Origin: Bacteroidetes bacterium UBA4009
GTDB lineage: Bacteria; Bacteroidota; Bacteroidia; NS11-12g; UBA9320
DNA: 9,984 bases
Assembly: GCA_002384205.1 (NCBI GenBank)
Contig: DGBH01000003.1
Span: 7,306 to 17,289 of the forward strand
Direction of reading: 5' to 3'
The notes under the pieces were generated by a model. That model was given only the letters and a program-made list of their open reading frames with translations, had not been told where the DNA came from and ran no database searches. Numbering within the stretch: the stretch's first letter is position 1; each line of letters starts with the position of its first letter. Positions 6,844-9,984 of this stretch are shown in pieces. Made by a program: the position numbers and the translations under genes.

Positions 6844-7798
6844 AAATAGTTACCTCATACTCGTAGTCTTTCGTTTCTCCATTAACCAAAACGTTACCTA
6901 ACTTTACAGTATATACAACATCTGAACTCGCGGCTATTTCAATTCCGCTAGGTTCCCAAACTATAGTTTGGTCGGCATAGCCATTGTCAGTTCTTTCAAT
7001 AATTGTTAAAGCAACTTCGTTTCCGCTAGCATCCTTCATAGAAATTTCTGTATTATCAAAGTCCACCCCGCTATAAAAAGACACGCTATTTGTAACGCTA
7101 AAAGACCATCTATCATAAACTAAACTCTGTGGAATGAATTTGGGAGGATATGCAACATAGCCAGGAGAGCTTGCGGGCAAAAGACTACTAGTGTTTGCAA
7201 TACAGTGCAATGCAGAGCCCGCAGGTGTGGTTCCGTATCCAAAATCTTTTGCTCTAGAAAACAGAATCCATCTTCTATGAATAACCTTACTATTCCAACT
7301 ACCAAGTTCTTTCATCCACTCATTAATAGACTCTGGTCCAAAAGTCCCATATGAAACGTTGCAATCGTCTCCAACATCTGCAGCGGCTGCATCATAACAA
7401 CTCCAACTAGAAGGCGGATTGTGACTCCACTCATCATTAGCATCAAACATTAATGCAAGTTTTTGACAGTTTGGATGCCAAGAAGAATTCCAAGTTACGC
7501 TAGGCAAACCACATATTGTCCTAAAATAGTTTATTCTTTGAAGTGTTTTGTCATAAGCGGTTTGAGAAATTGTACCCTCATCACAACTAGATAAATTTCC
7601 TGACCAGCTTAATTCAGATAATGACAAACTAGACTCTAAATATTGTTCATTATATAACTTTAACGCTTCATCTCTATCTGTAAGGTCACTTTCCTCAATA
7701 GTCTTTTGGGGATCTGGGGTAACGTTTTCGCCACATCCAGAAGTCATTATAAAAAGAGGTAGAAGTAAAACACATTTTAATTGATTGAAAAATTTCAT
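6833..7798 (-). CDS. Secreted CAP-domain (SCP/PR-1-like) lipoprotein
   Basis: A 321-residue lipoprotein: a basic, hydrophobic signal (MKFFNQLKCVLLLPLFIM) ends in TSGC, so C22 should be lipidated; T at -3 is not the commonest choice but is acceptable. Residues about 85-205 form a CAP domain. QRINYFRTICGLPSVTWN is helix 1, WSHNP supplies a cavity His (H126), PESINEWM an acidic residue (E156 or E160), and VIHRRWIL the second His (H174), followed by the typical DFGYGT strand. Six cysteines in the mature CAP region (72, 96, 111, 134, 146, 199) could form disulfides. The C-terminal part, about 215-321, is beta-rich and Ig-like (WSFSV, GNEVALTI, QTIVWEP, VYTVKLGNVLVNG). CAP proteins have diverse or unknown extracellular roles; none can be chosen here. 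Start: ATG at 7798. A TTG at 7846 would put 16 polar residues before the signal and is unlikely. The gene is divergent from era and convergent with dnaE. Confidence 0.85.
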   Translation of the reverse strand: MKFFNQLKCVLLLPLFIMTSGCGENVTPDPQKTIEESDLTDRDEALKLYNEQYLESSLSLSELSWSGNLSSCDEGTISQTAYDKTLQRINYFRTICGLPSVTWNSSWHPNCQKLALMFDANDEWSHNPPSSWSCYDAAAADVGDDCNVSYGTFGPESINEWMKELGSWNSKVIHRRWILFSRAKDFGYGTTPAGSALHCIANTSSLLPASSPGYVAYPPKFIPQSLVYDRWSFSVTNSVSFYSGVDFDNTEISMKDASGNEVALTIIERTDNGYADQTIVWEPSGIEIAASSDVVYTVKLGNVLVNGETKDYEYEVTIFKP

Positions 7799-7803
7799 AT
7801 CCT

Positions 7804-7811
7804 CAAAGGTG
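7804..7811 (-). promoter_or_regulatory. Probable -7 element of the CAP lipoprotein gene
   Basis: On the minus strand this reads CACCTTTG, seven of eight with the TACCTTTG boxes found before era and der (first T replaced by C). It is followed by AGGAT and then the ATG, so the box sits 5 bp from the start codon, mirroring the era arrangement. No convincing TTTG -33 element is visible at the usual distance. Confidence 0.45.
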
Positions 7812-7879
7812 GTTCGATTTTTTACTATAGGCGTAAACCTTCTCAATAATTTATTTTATAGACTTACACTAGACCTAAC

Positions 7880-7887
7880 TACCTTTG
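7880..7887 (+). promoter_or_regulatory. Bacteroidota -7 promoter element of era (TACCTTTG)
   Basis: An exact match to TAnnTTTG. Only CTGCA separates it from the era ATG at 7893. Because transcription usually starts a few bases after this box, the transcript should start at or next to the ATG, making era leaderless or nearly so. The -33 region here is T-rich (TTATTTTATA) without a clear TTTG. Confidence 0.65.
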
Positions 7888-7892
7888 CTGCA

Positions 7893-8774
7893 ATGTTCAA
7901 AACAGCATTTGTTACGATACTGGGCTTACCCAACGCAGGAAAATCTACTTTTCTAAATGCGGTACTGGGTGAAGATCTAGTGATTACCAACCCAAAAGCA
8001 CAGACTACACGTCACCGTATTAAGGGAATACTAAACGATAAAGACTACCAACTCGTGTTTTCTGATACGCCTGGTATTATTAAAGAATCGGCCTACAGAT
8101 TACAGGACGCCATGATGGGAGCTGTAAATGAATCTTTAGATGATGCAGATGTTGTACTGCTTATTTTAGACGGTCAGTTTCCTAAGATTGAAGAGTTTGA
8201 AGCTTATAAAGATAAGATTACCTGTCCGTTGGTTATTGCCATGAATAAGGTGGATCTAGTTCAAGATCAAGAAAAACTACAGGCCGATATAGACAGGGTA
8301 AAAGAATACTTCGGCACCGAGTTAATATTTGCGGTAAGCGCAAAAGAAAACTTTAACGTAAGCGGCATTATTGGCGCACTTGTAGACCTAGCTCCTGAAC
8401 ATCCCGCTTTTTATGATACCGACTCGATTAGCGATGAAAATGTTCGTTTTTTGGTAAGCGAAATGATTCGCGAGCAAATTTTAACGCAATTTAAAAAGGA
8501 AATTCCATACAGCGTTGAGGTTAGTGTAACAGAATACAACGAGAAAGAAAAACTAGACGAAATATTTGCAACCATATTTGTAGAGCGCGATTCTCAAAAA
8601 GGTATAATGTTAGGCAGAGGTGGTGCTGCGATTAAAAACTTAGGAATAGCATCTCGAAAACGCATTGAAGACTTTATAAAAAAGAAAATTTTTCTTTCTC
8701 TAACCATTAAGGTTAAAAAAGATTGGCGTACTGACGATCAACAGCTGCAATACTTTGGTTATATAAAGAAGTGA
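7893..8774 (+). CDS. era: Era GTPase, 30S ribosome assembly factor
   Basis: A 293-residue Ras-like GTPase that binds the 3' end of 16S rRNA and helps mature the small subunit. The motifs are in order: G1 GLPNAGKST (11-19), the switch I TT pair (38-39), G3 DTPG (58-61), G4 NKVD (118-121) and G5 SAK (149-151). A C-terminal KH domain follows (about 205-293) with RGIMLGRGG-type GxxG spacing (GIMLGRGGAAIKNLG, 237-251). Length is normal for Era. Start: ATG at 7893 gives MFKTAFVTILGLPNAGKST, the expected distance to the P-loop. The frame stays open upstream to 7785, but those codons run through the divergent promoter region and have no family counterpart. der follows on the same strand after 119 bp with its own -7 box. 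Confidence 0.96.
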   Translation: MFKTAFVTILGLPNAGKSTFLNAVLGEDLVITNPKAQTTRHRIKGILNDKDYQLVFSDTPGIIKESAYRLQDAMMGAVNESLDDADVVLLILDGQFPKIEEFEAYKDKITCPLVIAMNKVDLVQDQEKLQADIDRVKEYFGTELIFAVSAKENFNVSGIIGALVDLAPEHPAFYDTDSISDENVRFLVSEMIREQILTQFKKEIPYSVEVSVTEYNEKEKLDEIFATIFVERDSQKGIMLGRGGAAIKNLGIASRKRIEDFIKKKIFLSLTIKVKKDWRTDDQQLQYFGYIKK

Positions 8775-8785
8775 TTTTTTAGCAC

Positions 8786-8793
8786 TACCTTTG
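8786..8793 (+). promoter_or_regulatory. Bacteroidota -7 promoter element of der (TACCTTTG)
   Basis: Identical in all eight bases to the box before era. It begins 11 bp after the era stop codon, and is 100 bp before the der ATG, predicting a leader of roughly 95 nt. A TTTG at 8754-8757, inside the end of era, is too far upstream (28 bp gap) to be a standard -33 element. der may therefore be transcribed both from here and by read-through from era. Confidence 0.55.
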
Positions 8794-8863
8794 CCGCCTT
8801 GTAATAGGCACTGCTTCTCTTGAAGATCTTCCAAAAAATTTTACAAAAGGCTGCGGATAGCAG
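8794..8863 (+). other. Possible structured 5' leader of der
   Basis: No coding region or ATG lies between the era stop and the der start. The stretch contains a perfect 10-bp palindrome GAAGATCTTC (8822-8831). It also has outer segments that can pair with bulges (CCGC-CTT-GTAA at 8794-8804 with TTAC, AAG and GCGG within 8841-8856), and a small CTGC/GCAG hairpin (8851-8863). Part of the outer stem may lie upstream of the transcription start. No known riboswitch or ribosomal-protein leader was recognised. Confidence 0.25.
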
Positions 8864-8893
8864 AAACATAGCATTATTAAAAAACATTAGAAA

Positions 8894-9984
8894 ATGGCAG
8901 GAATAGTAGCGATAGTGGGAAGACCCAACGTTGGAAAATCAACTCTTTTTAACAGACTTATTGGTGAGCGTAAAGCAATCGTAGATGACGTTAGTGGCGT
9001 AACTCGCGATCGTCATTATGGCAAGAGCGAATGGATAGGAAAAGAGTTTACCGTAATAGATACGGGCGGATACGTAAAAGACAGTAAAGATATTTTTGAA
9101 AGTCACATCCGCGAACAGGTAATGTTAGCTATTGCAGAAGCCGACGTTTTGCTTTTTATGGTAGATGCCGTTTTAGATCCTAGTGATCTCGATATCGCTT
9201 TTGCTAAAATTGTGCGTCAAAGCAAAAAACCATACCTTGTTGTCGCCAATAAAGCAGACAACGATGAGCGTATGTTTATGGCTAACTCTTATTACTCTAT
9301 GGGGATAGACAACCTTTACCCGCTGTCATCTCTTTCGGGAAGTGGAACCGGTGAATTATTAGACGCCCTTGTTCCTTTATTGCCAGATGGCGATGTAGAC
9401 ACAGAAGACAATGTGCCAAAAATAGCCTTTGTAGGACGTCCAAACGCAGGCAAATCTACCATTTGTAATACACTTTTAGGAGAAGAACGAAATATTGTTA
9501 CAGATATTCCGGGCACTACAAGAGATACTCTTTTTGTGCGATATAAGGCTTTTAATCACGACTTATATCTGGTGGACACTGCGGGAGTTAGAAAAAAGAG
9601 TAAAGTAAGCGAAGACATTGAATTTTATTCTGTAATGCGAAGTATTCGGGCTATAGAAAACGTAGATGTAGTTGCGATAGTAGTTGATGCGACCAGAGGC
9701 ATTGAAGCTCAAGATATGAACCTTTTTGGGTTGGCTCAAAAAAACGGAAAAGGTGTGGTTATCATAGTAAACAAGTGGGATTTGGTAGAAAAAGACACCA
9801 ACACCGCTAAAGATTACGAGTCATTAATAAAAGATAAAATAGCTCCGTTTACTGACGTTCCCGTGCTTTTTGTCTCGGCACTTACCAAACAACGAGTATT
9901 AAAAGCCCTAGATGTTATTATGGAGGTTTATGAAAACATGAACACCAAAATAACCACATCTAAACTAAACGAATTCTTTTTACC
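8894..9984 (+). CDS. der: Der (EngA) double-GTPase ribosome assembly factor, 3' truncated by the window
   Basis: 363 codons are present without a stop; family members are about 430-440 residues, so roughly the last 70, most of the KH-like domain, are cut off. Der has two tandem GTPase domains and acts in 50S subunit assembly. Domain 1 shows GRPNVGKST (9-17), the switch VTRDR (36-40), DTGG (56-59) and NKAD (119-122). Domain 2 shows GRPNAGKST (181-189), PGTTRD (206-211), DTAG (228-231), NKWD (293-296) and SAL (328-330). The KH-like part begins near SKLNEFFL. An acidic linker (about 165-174) separates the domains. ATG 8894 gives MAGIVAIVGRPNVGKS, the standard N-terminus. Upstream is A-rich (AAAACATTAGAAA) with no Shine-Dalgarno, as expected for the phylum. 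The gene follows era with 119 bp between. Confidence 0.96.
   Translation, partial: MAGIVAIVGRPNVGKSTLFNRLIGERKAIVDDVSGVTRDRHYGKSEWIGKEFTVIDTGGYVKDSKDIFESHIREQVMLAIAEADVLLFMVDAVLDPSDLDIAFAKIVRQSKKPYLVVANKADNDERMFMANSYYSMGIDNLYPLSSLSGSGTGELLDALVPLLPDGDVDTEDNVPKIAFVGRPNAGKSTICNTLLGEERNIVTDIPGTTRDTLFVRYKAFNHDLYLVDTAGVRKKSKVSEDIEFYSVMRSIRAIENVDVVAIVVDATRGIEAQDMNLFGLAQKNGKGVVIIVNKWDLVEKDTNTAKDYESLIKDKIAPFTDVPVLFVSALTKQRVLKALDVIMEVYENMNTKITTSKLNEFFL

Noticed and set aside
7785..7892. Upstream extension of era (36 more codons)
   Set aside because: It crosses the divergent promoter region including the -7 box and has no counterpart in Era proteins; the ATG at 7893 gives the correct N-terminus.
9316..9516. 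Minus-strand open frame inside der
   Set aside because: It is antisense to the second GTPase domain of der, whose motifs are all intact on the plus strand.

Overview
The window looks like a chromosomal segment from a member of the Bacteroidota, most likely Flavobacteriales. Three things point there. Genes have A/T-rich upstream regions without Shine-Dalgarno sequences. Two exact TACCTTTG boxes match the Bacteroidota sigma-factor -7 element (TAnnTTTG). The protein families also fit: a short DnaE that ends at its OB fold, a DUF6268-like outer-membrane barrel, and adjacent era and der genes. No rRNA, tRNA, CRISPR array, transposase or phage gene was seen.

Layout. Positions 3-89 hold the 3' end of an unidentified gene. 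It is followed after 8 bp by an ArnT-like GT39/GT83 membrane glycosyltransferase (about 98-1546) that has no ordinary start codon in front of its first membrane helix. Tail to tail with it, overlapping by 6 bp, is an outer-membrane beta-barrel gene on the minus strand (1541-2446). A 146-bp divergent intergenic region follows. It contains a perfect 23-bp palindrome (2555-2577) just upstream of a Y-family DNA polymerase gene (2593-3804). This gene and the next, a 994-residue C-family polymerase of the short DnaE/ImuC-like type (3859-6843), form an apparent two-gene translesion or mutagenesis cassette. The dnaE-like gene carries an 11-codon palindromic insertion in its PHP region. Its 3' end overlaps by 11 bp a convergent secreted CAP-domain lipoprotein gene (6833-7798, minus). 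That gene is divergent from era (7893-8774), which is followed by der (8894 to the window edge, truncated).

How the genes work together. The two polymerases probably act together at the sliding clamp during lesion bypass. The Y-family enzyme has an intact catalytic triad and a QIDLF clamp motif. The DnaE-like enzyme keeps its three catalytic aspartates but has a degraded PHP site and no C-terminal tau-binding region. This resembles the ImuB/DnaE2 mutasome of other phyla, but with a catalytically intact Y-family member and no adjacent imuA or lexA/umuD-like gene. The palindrome is a candidate operator for a damage-responsive or other repressor encoded elsewhere. Era and Der are both ribosome-assembly GTPases and share a -7 promoter sequence. 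The glycosyltransferase, barrel and CAP lipoprotein are envelope or secreted proteins with no evident link to the rest.

The most unusual items are the in-frame palindromic element inside dnaE, the perfect palindrome in front of the polymerase cassette, and the missing canonical start codon of the glycosyltransferase.
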